Shown here: positions 18,801 to 27,418 of the stretch, piece after piece
Numbering within the stretch: position 1 is the first letter of the stretch
Layout: each line of letters starts with the position of its first letter
Source: CAMLOF01 sp041913045
Lineage (GTDB): Bacteria; Pseudomonadota; Gammaproteobacteria; Burkholderiales; Burkholderiaceae_C
Assembly (NCBI GenBank): GCA_041913045.1
Contig: JAYSGB010000017.1
Coordinates: 1 to 64,000 of the forward strand
Length of the DNA stretch: 64,000 nt
Reading direction: 5' to 3'
Notes under the pieces: model-generated
What the model was told of the DNA's origin: nothing
Databases searched by the model: none
What the model saw: only the letters and a program-made list of their open reading frames with translations
Translations under genes and position numbers: made by a program

Positions 18801-20171
18801 TCAGGATTTCTGCGGTGCCACGGCCATGTGGCTGGTCTTCAGGTCCATCAACACCTCGGGTTCCTCGGTCTCTTGCGCGGTGGGGTGGTCCAGCCCCGCT
18901 TGCAGGCGCTGGGTGTCCAGGTCTCCGGTCCATTTGGCCACCACCAGGGTTGCCACGCCGTTGCCCACCAGGTTGGTCAGGGCGCGGGCTTCCGACATGA
19001 AGCGGTCAATACCCAGAATCAACGCCAGCCCGGCCACGGGCACATGGCCCACGGCAGACAGCGTGGCCGCCAGCACAATGAAGCCGCTGCCCGTGATACC
19101 CGCCGCGCCCTTGGATGTGAGCAGCAGCACGGCCAGCAGGGTGAGTTGCTGCGTCAGCGTCATCGGCGTGTCGGTGGCCTGCGCCACAAACACGGCGGCC
19201 ATCGTCAGGTAGATGGAGGTGCCGTCCAGATTGAACGAGTAGCCCGTGGGAATCACCAGGCCCACCACCGACTTGCGTGCACCCAGGTTCTCCAGCTTTT
19301 CCATCATGCGCGGCAGCACCGATTCCGAAGAAGACGTGCCCAGCACGATCAGCAGTTCCTCTTTGATGTAACGCACGAACTTGAAGATGCTGAACCCGTG
19401 GAAGCGGCTGATCAGGCCCAGCACCACGAACACGAAGAGCAGGCACGTCAGGTAGAACGAGCCCATGAGCTTGCCCAGCGAGAACAGCGAGTCCACGCCG
19501 TACTTGCCGATGGTGAAGGCCATGGCCCCGAAGGCGCCGATGGGGGCGACCTTCATGATGATGCCGACGATGTCGAACAGCACGTGCGAGAACTTCTCGA
19601 TGAAGTCGAACACCATGGTGCCGCGCCCGCCAAACTTGTGCAGGGCAAAACCGAACATCACGGAAAACAGCAGCACCTGCAGGATTTCGCCCTTGGCGAA
19701 GGCGTCCACCACCGAAGTGGGAATCACGTTCAGCAGGAAGTCCACCGTGCCCTGCATCTTGCCGGGCTGGGTGTAGGCGGCAATGCCCTTGGTGTCCAGC
19801 GTGGCGGGGTCAACGTGCATGCCAGAGCCGGGCTGGATCAGGTTCACCACCACCAGGCCGATGACCAGCGCCAGGGTGGACACGATCTCGAAGTACAGCA
19901 GGGCCAGCCCGCCGGTCTTGCCCACGCGCTTCATGTCCTCCATACCGGCGATGCCCACCACCACCGTACAGAAGATGATCGGCGCGATGATCATCTTGAT
20001 CAGCTTGATGAAGCCGTCACCCAGAGGCTTCATCTGCGTGCCAAGTTCGGGGTGGAAGTGGCCCAGCAGCACGCCCACCGTAACGGCGAACAGAACCTGT
20101 GCGTAAAGGGATTTGTAGATCGGTTTGCGCGGGGCAGCGGCCGCTGCCGGAGCGAGGTTGGTGGTTGACAT
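18801..20171 (-). CDS. dctA: C4-dicarboxylate:cation symporter DctA
   Basis: DctA imports succinate, fumarate and malate with protons or sodium under aerobic conditions. The 456-residue protein has the dicarboxylate/amino acid:cation symporter pattern: eight membrane helices with re-entrant loops, the serine-rich GTSSSESVLPRMMEKL segment, and the substrate and ion sites PTGYSFNLDGTSIYLT and DRFMSEARALTNLVGNGVAT. ATG 20171 (MSTTNLAP) is chosen over an in-frame TTG 20 codons upstream. Between these lies a strong terminator-like hairpin in the leader. The neighbours are an orphan TRAP-type binding protein and a two-component system that probably controls this gene. Confidence 0.95.
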   Translation of the reverse strand: MSTTNLAPAAAAAPRKPIYKSLYAQVLFAVTVGVLLGHFHPELGTQMKPLGDGFIKLIKMIIAPIIFCTVVVGIAGMEDMKRVGKTGGLALLYFEIVSTLALVIGLVVVNLIQPGSGMHVDPATLDTKGIAAYTQPGKMQGTVDFLLNVIPTSVVDAFAKGEILQVLLFSVMFGFALHKFGGRGTMVFDFIEKFSHVLFDIVGIIMKVAPIGAFGAMAFTIGKYGVDSLFSLGKLMGSFYLTCLLFVFVVLGLISRFHGFSIFKFVRYIKEELLIVLGTSSSESVLPRMMEKLENLGARKSVVGLVIPTGYSFNLDGTSIYLTMAAVFVAQATDTPMTLTQQLTLLAVLLLTSKGAAGITGSGFIVLAATLSAVGHVPVAGLALILGIDRFMSEARALTNLVGNGVATLVVAKWTGDLDTQRLQAGLDHPTAQETEEPEVLMDLKTSHMAVAPQKS

Positions 20172-20190
20172 AAGGGGCTCTCGTACTTGG

Positions 20191-20222
20191 AAAAAAGCCC
20201 CGAAGTTGTCCCGGATCGGGGC
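20191..20222 (-). terminator. Terminator or attenuator in the dctA leader
   Basis: On the minus strand, GCCCCGA (20222-20216) and TCGGGGC (20203-20197) form a 7-pair stem with a 12-base loop, followed at once by six T (20196-20191). This is a canonical intrinsic terminator that ends only 19 bases before the dctA ATG, too close for a separate promoter to fit behind it. Competing pairings are visible: GGGGGTA (20247-20241) with TACC/CCC (20226-20218), and GGGGCT with AGCCCC beside the start codon (20201-20196 with 20179-20174). Confidence 0.6.
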
Positions 20223-20311
20223 GGTACGCAACGATACGGATACCCCCGCGGGTCGCCAACTGTGGCGTTCAACAGTCGGGTTAACCCTAATATGACCGCC
20301 GGTTTGCGGCG

Positions 20312-21334
20312 TCAGGGTGCCTGCAAGGCTTGCCGAACGTCGCGCAGCAAGGCGGGGCCGACGGTTCGCTCAAACGTCTGGTACACCGGCTCCACCTGGC
20401 GTTTGAGTTCGGCACGCTGCGCAGGTGTCAACGTGTGCACCCGCAAGCCCGGCGTGCTTCGCAAGGTGTCCAGCGCCTGCTGGTCCAGCTCGGCAGACAG
20501 GCGGTTACCCAGCGCCAGTGCTTCGGCCAGCGCCTGGCCCAGCAGTACGCGGTCTGCTGGTGCCAGGCTGTTCCAGAAGCGCGGGTTGCTCACTACCGCG
20601 TAACCCAGGTAGCCATGGCGGGTGAGTGAAACGTCGCTCTGCACACCGGCCAGCCCTTGGGTGATGAAGTTGGACAAGGGGTTCTCGGCACCGTCCACCA
20701 CCGCTTTGGCCAATGCATTGCGCGTTTCGCCGAAGGGCAGCACCACCGCCTGCGCGCCCAGAGCGCGCATCTGCGCCACCAGCACGCGCGACGCCTGCAC
20801 CCGCAGGCGTTGACCCTGAAAGTCGGCGGGTGTCGTCAGCGGTCGCCGTGCGCTCATTTGCTTGAAGCCGCTGTCCATGAAGCCCAGCCCTGCCATCTGC
20901 TGGCGTTCGAGCCGGTCAAGCAGTTGGCGGCCCAAGGGGCCTTGGGTCACGCGACGCACTTCGTCCAGGTTGTTGAAGAGGAAGGGCAGGTCGAACACCT
21001 CGAACTCTGGCACACCAGCCGTGCCGAATTTGGAGAGCGATGGCGCCAGCAGTTCCACGGCGCCCAGCCGCAGGGCCTCCATTTCGTCTTCGTCGCCGTA
21101 GAGTTGTGAGTCGGGGTAGACCTCCACCCTCAGGCGGCCCTTGCCGCGCTCTTCAACCAGTTTCTTGAAGTGCTGGGCCATGCGGCCCTTGGGGGTGTCT
21201 GCCGCCACCACGTGGGAAAAACGAACCAGCACCCCGGGCCGCTCAGCCTGTGCTGACAGGCCCAAAGCCAGCGCCAGTGCGCCCAGCGCCCAGCACGCCA
21301 GGCGCCTGCGCAGGTTGGGTGTGCAGTCCATCAT
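20312..21334 (-). CDS. dctP: TRAP-type C4-dicarboxylate binding protein, DctP family
   Basis: This 340-residue periplasmic protein has a signal sequence (about residues 1-30, ALALALGLSAQAE) followed by the DctP-family features RFSHVVAADTPKGRMAQHFKKLV, EVYPDSQLYGDEDEMEALRLG and a conserved arginine in GQRLRVQASRV. DctP proteins normally deliver dicarboxylates to DctQ/DctM membrane subunits, but neither is encoded here. The gene points toward dctA and is divergent from a sensor kinase whose start is about 31 bases away. An orphan receptor may serve as a co-sensor rather than a transport component (inference). Two adjacent ATG codons (21334, 21331) could start it. Confidence 0.88.
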   Translation of the reverse strand: MMDCTPNLRRRLACWALGALALALGLSAQAERPGVLVRFSHVVAADTPKGRMAQHFKKLVEERGKGRLRVEVYPDSQLYGDEDEMEALRLGAVELLAPSLSKFGTAGVPEFEVFDLPFLFNNLDEVRRVTQGPLGRQLLDRLERQQMAGLGFMDSGFKQMSARRPLTTPADFQGQRLRVQASRVLVAQMRALGAQAVVLPFGETRNALAKAVVDGAENPLSNFITQGLAGVQSDVSLTRHGYLGYAVVSNPRFWNSLAPADRVLLGQALAEALALGNRLSAELDQQALDTLRSTPGLRVHTLTPAQRAELKRQVEPVYQTFERTVGPALLRDVRQALQAP

Positions 21335-21365
21335 GTCCGCTATGCTAGCGGCAACTCCCCCAGCC

Positions 21366-23306
21366 ATGACGCCCGAGCCCGCCATCGATTTCGACCTGCT
21401 CGACCTGGACGTGCGCCAGGCGTCGGCACTGAACCGGCGTGCGTTGCGCTGGCTGACGGCCTTGCTGTTGCTGGTGGCGCTTTCCATCGGCGGCTTGGTG
21501 GCATTCCTGTTCCAGGCCGAGGCGCAGGAAGAGGCGCGCCGGGACGCCGCCGATGCCGAGTGGCTGGACCAGACCTTGCGCTTCCATTTCCGGCGGCTGG
21601 AGGCCGACCTGGCCTTGCTCGCCAGGCGCGAACGGCCGCAGGGCGACGGCGCGGTTCTTGAGCGGGCGGGCCAGTTGTGGCGCGGGCAGGGCGTTGTGCT
21701 CCACCATGCCTGGCTGGACGCTGCGGCGCAGCCCTTCGCTGACAACTGGCCCGCGCAGTGGGCGCCCCTGACGGACGACCCCGCACAGGCAGGCGCCATT
21801 GCCGTGATGCTGGACACGGCGAGGGGGCTGCGGCGCCCTGCCTACGCGGGGCCCTTGCCTTCCTCGGATGGATCTGCTCACTGGCTGTGGCTGGCGGTCC
21901 CCGCTTTCAGCGGCGAACGCTTTGTGGGTAGTTATGTGGCGGTCATCCACGCGGGCCGTGCGCTGGAACAGGCAGTGCCAGGCTGGTTCTTGCAGGAACA
22001 TGCCTTGCGTTCCATCTTCACCACAGGGCATGTTGAAACCAATGACGCAGGTGAGCGGTACACCGTGCCTGTGAATCTGCCGGGGGCGCAGTGGACGCTC
22101 GGCGTGCGTGTGCAGCAGGCCCAGCCTGCTCGGGCACCCAGGGTTTTCTTTGCCGTGGCGTTGGTGTGTTTGCTCAGCATGTCTGCAGCGCTTTACTGGC
22201 TGGCGCGTGACGCATCGCGCAGGCGGCGGGCCGAGGCCCGCCTGCAATCCCAGGTGGCCCTGCGCACCGCCATGGAGCGCGCCGTCACCCTGGGCCTGTG
22301 CGCCTGGGGTGGCGACGGTCGGCTGCTTTACGCCAACCACGCCTTTGCCCGGTTGCTTGGGCGGGAGCCTGCCGATGTGGCGCGGCAGACCGTCGAACAG
22401 CCCTGGTGGCCCTTGGCAACGCCACCGGGCCAGAATGTTCCGCCAGAGGGGCTTGAACAGCGCTGGACCAGGCCAGACGGCGAGCACGTGGACGTGCTTG
22501 TGCATGCGGCTCCAATGGCGCACGCCGATGGGCGCGTAGCCGGGTGGATGGCTTCTGCGCTGGACGTGACGGAGCGCAGGCGCATCGAACGGCTGGCCGC
22601 CAGCCAGCAGGAAAAACTCGAAGCCAGCGCCCGCCTGGTGGCGGTGGGGGAGGTGGCCTCCACCCTGGCCCACGAACTCAACCAACCGCTCGGCGCACTC
22701 AGCGGCTTTGCCAACGGCCTGCTCAACCGCGTGCGCGAAGGCAGCATCACCCTGGAGCAGGCCGTGCCCGTGGTCGAGCGCATGGAACGGATTGCGCAGA
22801 AGGCCGGGCGCGTCATCCAGCGTGTGAACGCCTTCGCGCGGCGGCAGGAGATGGCGCCCCAAGCCACCGACCTGAGCGCCTTTGTGCAACGTGTGGCGGG
22901 GCAACTCACCTTGCCACCGGGCGTCAGCCTCAATTTGCAATTGCCCAGCCACCCCGTCAGCGTGCCCGCAGATGCGCTGTTGCTGGAGCACGCCGTGCAC
23001 AACCTGGTGCTCAACGCTACCGAATGGGCACCCCGGGGCACGTTGCGCCCGGCACGGGTGCGGGTAACGCTGGAAGAACAGGAGTCGCAAGCGGTTCTGC
23101 TGGTGGAAGACAGCGGCCCTGGTGTAGCGCCCGAGGATGCGGCATCCATTTTCGAAGCCTTCCACACCCGCAAGCCTGGAGGCATGGGCATGGGGCTGTC
23201 CATCTGCCGCTCCATTGTCGAAGCGCACCACGGCCGCCTGGAGGTGGGGCGCAGCCCCGAGCTGGGCGGGGCACAATTCACAATCTGGCTGCCCAAGAAC
23301 CCATGA
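21366..23306 (+). CDS. dctS: Sensor histidine kinase, probably C4-dicarboxylate responsive (DctS-like)
   Basis: This 646-residue kinase has a periplasmic sensor domain (about residues 50-255) between two membrane helices (about 27-47 and 258-283), a PAS domain (GLCAWGGDGRLLYANHAFARLLG to about 400), the phospho-acceptor H436 in STLAHELNQPLGAL, and an ATPase domain (HNLVLNATEW, VEDSGPGV, GMGMGLSICRSIVEAHHG). The layout matches DctS/DctB kinases. ATG 21366 is used; in-frame ATGs at 21333 and 21342 would overlap the dctP start. It overlaps the regulator gene as ATGA. The signal is inferred from dctP and dctA beside it. Confidence 0.85.
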   Translation: MTPEPAIDFDLLDLDVRQASALNRRALRWLTALLLLVALSIGGLVAFLFQAEAQEEARRDAADAEWLDQTLRFHFRRLEADLALLARRERPQGDGAVLERAGQLWRGQGVVLHHAWLDAAAQPFADNWPAQWAPLTDDPAQAGAIAVMLDTARGLRRPAYAGPLPSSDGSAHWLWLAVPAFSGERFVGSYVAVIHAGRALEQAVPGWFLQEHALRSIFTTGHVETNDAGERYTVPVNLPGAQWTLGVRVQQAQPARAPRVFFAVALVCLLSMSAALYWLARDASRRRRAEARLQSQVALRTAMERAVTLGLCAWGGDGRLLYANHAFARLLGREPADVARQTVEQPWWPLATPPGQNVPPEGLEQRWTRPDGEHVDVLVHAAPMAHADGRVAGWMASALDVTERRRIERLAASQQEKLEASARLVAVGEVASTLAHELNQPLGALSGFANGLLNRVREGSITLEQAVPVVERMERIAQKAGRVIQRVNAFARRQEMAPQATDLSAFVQRVAGQLTLPPGVSLNLQLPSHPVSVPADALLLEHAVHNLVLNATEWAPRGTLRPARVRVTLEEQESQAVLLVEDSGPGVAPEDAASIFEAFHTRKPGGMGMGLSICRSIVEAHHGRLEVGRSPELGGAQFTIWLPKNP

Positions 23307-23926
23307 ACCCCACAGTGCATATCGTTGACGATGACGCGGACTTCCGCGATGCGTTGGCGTGGCTGCTCGATTCGCGTGGCTTGCCTGCGCGCACCTGGGC
23401 AGGGGGCGATGTTTTCCTGCAGGCGCTGCGCGGCGGGCCGCGCCCCTGGCCTTGCAGCGTGGTGTTGCTCGACATCCGCATGGAGCCGCTGTCTGGCCTG
23501 GCCACCTTTGAGGAACTCAAGACCCTGGGTTGGCCGTGGCCGGTGCTCTTTTTGACCGGACATGGCGACGTGGGCATGGCGGTGGCCGCCGTCAAGAACG
23601 GCGCCTGGGACTTTCTGGAAAAACCGTTTCAGGACAACCAGCTGGTGGACAAGGTGGAAGCGGCACGGCAGGCCGCGCTGGACTGGCAGGCAAGCGAACA
23701 CGAGCGACTGAGCTTCCAGCAGGCCCTGGCGGGCCTGAGCGCGCGTGAGCGCGAGGTGCTGGATGAACTGCTGCAGGGCCACTACAACAAGAACATTGCC
23801 GACCACCTTGGCATCACCCAGCGCACGGTGGAATTTCACCGCGCCAACATCTTCGAAAAGCTCCAGGTGCAGTCGGCCATTGAACTGGCGCACCGCATGG
23901 GGCTGTACGGCCGCCCCGGCACCTGA
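23303..23926 (+). CDS. dctR: Response regulator, FixJ/LuxR type (DctR-like)
   Basis: This 207-residue regulator has a receiver domain (VDDDADFRDAL; phospho-acceptor D57 in LLDIRMEPLSG; lysine in WDFLEKPFQDNQL) and a LuxR-type helix-turn-helix (LSAREREVLDELLQG, NKNIADHLGITQRTVEFHR, about residues 145-200). FixJ-type partners of DctS are known in Rhodobacter capsulatus. The start overlaps the kinase stop. Probable target: the dctA and dctP promoters. It converges on the AAA ATPase gene with 8 bases between. Confidence 0.87.
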   Translation: MNPTVHIVDDDADFRDALAWLLDSRGLPARTWAGGDVFLQALRGGPRPWPCSVVLLDIRMEPLSGLATFEELKTLGWPWPVLFLTGHGDVGMAVAAVKNGAWDFLEKPFQDNQLVDKVEAARQAALDWQASEHERLSFQQALAGLSAREREVLDELLQGHYNKNIADHLGITQRTVEFHRANIFEKLQVQSAIELAHRMGLYGRPGT

Positions 23927-23934
23927 GCCGCCGC

Positions 23935-24936
23935 TTATTGCAAGAAGCCGATGCGCGTCTTGCTGCCGCCCTGCCTGGGCAGGTCTTCCACCTCTATCGC
24001 CTCTCGCCGGGCCAGCCGCGCATTGCCAAAGCCGGTCATCAGCGCCCGCCGCATTTCGCGCGGGGCCAGTGTGGCCAGCTGGTCCAGCACGTCATCGGCA
24101 GGTTCCTCGGCAAACAGGCGGCCCCAGTCGTGCTCCTCGCGCAGGGCCTGGTAAATCTGCCGCGCGATCTGGCGGGCGGCCTCCGGGCTCGGCGACTCGA
24201 TCTGGAACACGTTCATGCGGTTAAGGATGGGCTCGGGGATGCCGCGCTCGTCGTTGGCGGTGGTGATCCAGATCACCTGGCTGGCGTCGATCGGCACCTC
24301 GGCGAATTCGTCGATGAAGTGCTGCGCCGTATCGTGCTCCAGCAGGCTGTAGAGCGCACCCAACGGGTCGTACTGGGCATCGGCGCTGGCCTTGTCGATC
24401 TCGTCCACCACGATCACCGGGTTGGCGTACTGCCCGTCCACCAGGGCCTCGAACACCTTGCCGGGCCGGGCGCCTTTCCATTGCGATGACGAGCCCGACA
24501 GCAACCAGCCCGCCGTCATGGAACTCATCGGCACCAGGTTCATGGTGGTGCCCAGCAGGTCGGCCACCTTGCGCGCGAAGTGCGTCTTGCCCACCCCGGG
24601 CGGGCCCAGCAGCAGCATGGGGGTGAGTTCCAGGTTGTCCTGGCTGTCCTGGCTCAGCGCCACGTGGCGGCGCAGATCGTCCAGCGGTTCGCCGAAGTTG
24701 GGGAGCTGGTCGTAGAGGGCGGCCATGTCGGGCACGCCCGAAGGCTTGACTGCGAAGCGCTGCGGTCCGCGTTCCAGCATGCGCTCGTAGGTGGAGCGCA
24801 GGCTTTCGTGTTCGCGTTCGTTGCCCTGGGCCTGCAGCTTGGCAAGTTTGCGTTCCACGTCATCGGCGCGGAACACGCTGCGCATACGGGCAATGGGCAG
24901 CCCGAGAGAGGGTACGGTGAGGCTGGTCGAGCTCAT
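23935..24936 (-). CDS. AAA-family ATPase, Lon-like module without protease
   Basis: This 333-residue cytoplasmic ATPase has Walker A GPPGVGKTHFARK (about residues 111-123), a pore-like GWLLSGSSSQWKGARPG stretch, Walker B PVIVVDEIDKASADAQYDP, sensor 1 WITTANDERGIPEPILNR with an arginine finger, and a lid with an ALMTGFGNARLARR sensor 2. The AAA module resembles that of Lon, but the Ser/Lys protease domain is absent. ATG 24936 is preferred because GAAGGAG lies 7 bases ahead of it. It is last in the hemA-prfA-prmC-grxD direction, after a hairpin. The substrate is unknown; a chaperone or remodelling role is inferred from the fold. Confidence 0.83.
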   Translation of the reverse strand: MSSTSLTVPSLGLPIARMRSVFRADDVERKLAKLQAQGNEREHESLRSTYERMLERGPQRFAVKPSGVPDMAALYDQLPNFGEPLDDLRRHVALSQDSQDNLELTPMLLLGPPGVGKTHFARKVADLLGTTMNLVPMSSMTAGWLLSGSSSQWKGARPGKVFEALVDGQYANPVIVVDEIDKASADAQYDPLGALYSLLEHDTAQHFIDEFAEVPIDASQVIWITTANDERGIPEPILNRMNVFQIESPSPEAARQIARQIYQALREEHDWGRLFAEEPADDVLDQLATLAPREMRRALMTGFGNARLARREAIEVEDLPRQGGSKTRIGFLQ

Positions 24937-24953
24937 CGGGTTCTCCTTCACGA

Positions 24954-24979
24954 CACTGTGCTTTCATTCAAGCACAGTG
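24954..24979 (-). other. 10-base perfect inverted repeat between grxD and the AAA gene
   Basis: CACTGTGCTT (24954-24963) and AAGCACAGTG (24970-24979) pair perfectly around a 6-base loop. The element lies 18 bases upstream of the AAA ATPase start on the minus strand, just ahead of its ribosome site. No T-run follows on either strand, so it is not a standard terminator; an operator or an mRNA processing or stability hairpin is more likely. Confidence 0.6.
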
Positions 24980-25032
24980 CGTGCCAGCATTCAATGCCGG
25001 AATAACCCCGGTGAACCCGCCAGTTGCGAAAT

Positions 25033-25359
25033 TCAGACGCCGTTGCCGCCGATGAGCTGCTGCAGTTCGCCGGACTCGTACATCTCCATCATGATGTCGG
25101 AGCCGCCGATGAACTCGCCCTTGACGTACAGCTGGGGAATGGTCGGCCAGTTGCTGTATTCCTTGATGCCCTGGCGCACTTCCTGGTCTTCCAGCACGTT
25201 GACGGTGGTCAGCGTGCGCGGGTCCACGCCGCAGGCCTTGAGGATTTGCACCGCGCGGCCGGAGAAGCCGCACATGGGGAAGCTTGCCGTGCCCTTCATG
25301 AAGAGCACGATGTCGTTGTTCTTGACCAGTTGGTCGATGCGTTGCTGGGTGTCGCTCAT
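25033..25359 (-). CDS. grxD: Monothiol glutaredoxin Grx4
   Basis: GrxD carries and transfers [2Fe-2S] clusters. The 108-residue product has the diagnostic CGFS active site (C30 in FPMCGFSGRA), the preceding VLFMKGT strand with its conserved lysine, and the WPTIPQLYVKGEFIGGSDIMMEM glutathione-binding half. ATG 25359 (MSDTQQ) is preferred over an in-frame codon 5 positions upstream because GGAAA lies ahead of it. It follows prmC on the same strand after 56 bases, so it is probably part of that operon. Confidence 0.95.
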   Translation of the reverse strand: MSDTQQRIDQLVKNNDIVLFMKGTASFPMCGFSGRAVQILKACGVDPRTLTTVNVLEDQEVRQGIKEYSNWPTIPQLYVKGEFIGGSDIMMEMYESGELQQLIGGNGV

Positions 25360-25415
25360 GATTGCCGTTTCCAAAAAGTGGGTGCAGCCCTAGGCCGCAT
25401 GTTCCATGCCCCGGA

Positions 25416-26315
25416 TTATCCCCGTTGCGGGGAGTCCCCTTCAAACGGTGTGGGTTGGCCCGGCCAGACGCCACCCGTGCAGCGCACGTGTCCGGCCAGG
25501 TCTTGCCGGTGTTCGACCCTGCCGTAGCCCGCTTGTTCCAGCAGCCGGGCCACGTCAACGCCCTGGTCCCAGCCGTGTTCCAGTAGCAGGTGGCAGCCCG
25601 GCCGCAGGTGCGCGCGCGCCTGCGACACGATCTCGCGGATGTCGTCCAGGCCGTCGGCACCGCTGGCCAGGGCCTGCAGGGGCTCGTGCGTGAGCGCGGC
25701 CAAGTGCGGGTCGTCAGCGCGGATGTAGGGCGGGTTGCTCACGATCAGGTCGAAGGGGGCGGGCGGGGTGTCGGTGGTGCCCGTGGGCCAGTCACGCAGC
25801 CAGTGGCCCAGGCGGAAGCGCACGGGCAGGCTCAACCGCTCGGCGTTGCCCTGTGCCACGGCCAGCGCGTCGGCGCTCGCGTCCACGGCCCACACCTGTG
25901 CATCGGGGCGGCGGTGTTGCAGCGCCAGGGCAATGGCGCCGCTGCCGGTGCCCAGGTCCAGCACGGTGGGGGCGGTCTGGCCTGCCAGCACATCCAGCGC
26001 CCAGTCCACCAGGGTTTCTGTGTCGGGTCGGGGGTCCAGCACGCGGGCGTCCACTTGCAGGGTGAGTCCATGGAATTCGCGTTGCCCCACCAGGTAGGCC
26101 ACGGGCTCGCCTGCCAGGCGGCGCTGGCACAGCACGGTGAACCGTTCAGTGGCCTCCGTGGGCAAGGTGTCGCTGTCGTGCGCAATCAGCCAGGCGCGAT
26201 CGTGGTGCTCGCGCCCCAGGCAGTGCAGCAGCAGAACCTGGGCGTCCAGGCGGTCCAGCCCGGTCTGGCGTGCTGCCTGCAACGCGTCCCGCACCGTTGT
26301 TCGGTGATGTGTCAT
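25416..26315 (-). CDS. prmC: Release factor glutamine methyltransferase
   Basis: PrmC methylates the glutamine of the GGQ motif of release factors RF1 and RF2 with S-adenosylmethionine. The 299-residue protein has an N-terminal helical substrate-recognition domain, SAM motif I VLDLGTGSGAIAL (residues 118-130) and the glutamine-binding NPPY motif (194-197, SNPPYIRADDPHL). It overlaps prfA, its substrate gene, as ATGA, a conserved pairing across bacteria. Confidence 0.96.
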   Translation of the reverse strand: MTHHRTTVRDALQAARQTGLDRLDAQVLLLHCLGREHHDRAWLIAHDSDTLPTEATERFTVLCQRRLAGEPVAYLVGQREFHGLTLQVDARVLDPRPDTETLVDWALDVLAGQTAPTVLDLGTGSGAIALALQHRRPDAQVWAVDASADALAVAQGNAERLSLPVRFRLGHWLRDWPTGTTDTPPAPFDLIVSNPPYIRADDPHLAALTHEPLQALASGADGLDDIREIVSQARAHLRPGCHLLLEHGWDQGVDVARLLEQAGYGRVEHRQDLAGHVRCTGGVWPGQPTPFEGDSPQRG

Positions 26316-27418
26316 GCCAGCGTGCCGTTACCGGCGCGGTCTTCCAACTCGGCCAGCATCTCGGCGCCGCGTGCTACCTGCAGGGCGTGAACGACTTCGT
26401 CCAGGTCACCTTCCATCACGAAGGTCAGTTTGTATAGCGTGAGGTTGATGCGGTGGTCGGTCACGCGGCCTTGGGGGAAGTTGTAGGTGCGGATGCGGTC
26501 GCTGCGGTCGCCGCTACCCACCAGGCCCTTGCGCGTGGCGGCTTCCTTGGCCTCGCGCTCGTTGCGTTCCTTTTCCTGCAGGCGCGCCAGCAGCACCTGC
26601 AGGGCCTTGGCCTTGTTGCGGTGCTGGCTGCGGTCGTCCTGGCACTCGGCCACGATGCCCGTGGGCAGGTGCGTCACGCGCACGGCAGAGTCGGTCTTGT
26701 TGATGTGCTGGCCGCCCGCACCGCTGGCGCGAAAGGTGTCGATGCGCAGGTCCGCCGGGTTGATCTGCACGGCCTGGGCTTCGTCGGGCTCGGGCAGCAC
26801 GGCCACCGTGCAGGCACTGGTGTGGATGCGGCCCTGCGATTCGGTGGCAGGCACACGCTGCACGCGGTGGCCGCCCGATTCAAAGCGCAGCCGCCCGTAG
26901 GCGTGGTGGCCCAGCACACGCAGCACCACCTCCTTGTAGCCGCCCAGTTCGCTGGGGGATTCGCTCATCACCTCCACCCGCCAGCCCTGCCGCTCGGCGT
27001 AGCGGGTGTACATGCGCGCCAGGTCACCCGCGAACAGGGCCGCTTCGTCGCCGCCCGTGCCCGCGCGGATTTCCAGGAAGGCGTGGCGCTCGTCGTCGGG
27101 GTCTTTGGGCAGCAGCAGGGTCTGCAGTTCGGTGTCCAGCGCGGCCAGGTCGGCAAGGGCCTGGGCTGCCTCGTCCTGCGCCATGGCGGCCATGTCGGCG
27201 TCGCTGTCCTTGCACATGGCTTCGGCCTCGCGCAGGTCGGCTTCACGTTGCAGGTAGCGCAAGTAGGGCTGCACCACGGTGTCGGTGTCGGCGTGTTCGC
27301 GCGTCAGCTTGCGAAAGCGCTCCATGTCCGCCACGGCGTCGGGCGCGCTCAACAGGGCGTCCAGCTCGTGCAGGCGCAGGCGCTGGCGTTCCAGGGTTTC
27401 GCGGACGAAGGGTTTCAT
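26312..27418 (-). CDS. prfA: Peptide chain release factor 1
   Basis: RF1 ends translation at UAA and UAG. The 368-residue product has the catalytic GGQ (235-237 in SGAGGQHINKTDSAVRV) and the stop-codon-reading PxT motif (PAT, 190-192 in RVPATESQGRIHTS). The length is normal. The gene overlaps hemA upstream and prmC downstream, both as ATGA, so the three are translationally coupled. Confidence 0.97.
   Translation of the reverse strand: MKPFVRETLERQRLRLHELDALLSAPDAVADMERFRKLTREHADTDTVVQPYLRYLQREADLREAEAMCKDSDADMAAMAQDEAAQALADLAALDTELQTLLLPKDPDDERHAFLEIRAGTGGDEAALFAGDLARMYTRYAERQGWRVEVMSESPSELGGYKEVVLRVLGHHAYGRLRFESGGHRVQRVPATESQGRIHTSACTVAVLPEPDEAQAVQINPADLRIDTFRASGAGGQHINKTDSAVRVTHLPTGIVAECQDDRSQHRNKAKALQVLLARLQEKERNEREAKEAATRKGLVGSGDRSDRIRTYNFPQGRVTDHRINLTLYKLTFVMEGDLDEVVHALQVARGAEMLAELEDRAGNGTLA

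Noticed and set aside
20172..20231. A longer dctA beginning at an in-frame TTG, which would make the leader hairpin coding.
   Set aside because: TTG starts are rare, the 20 extra residues do not resemble DctA N-termini, and the interval has the form of an intrinsic terminator.
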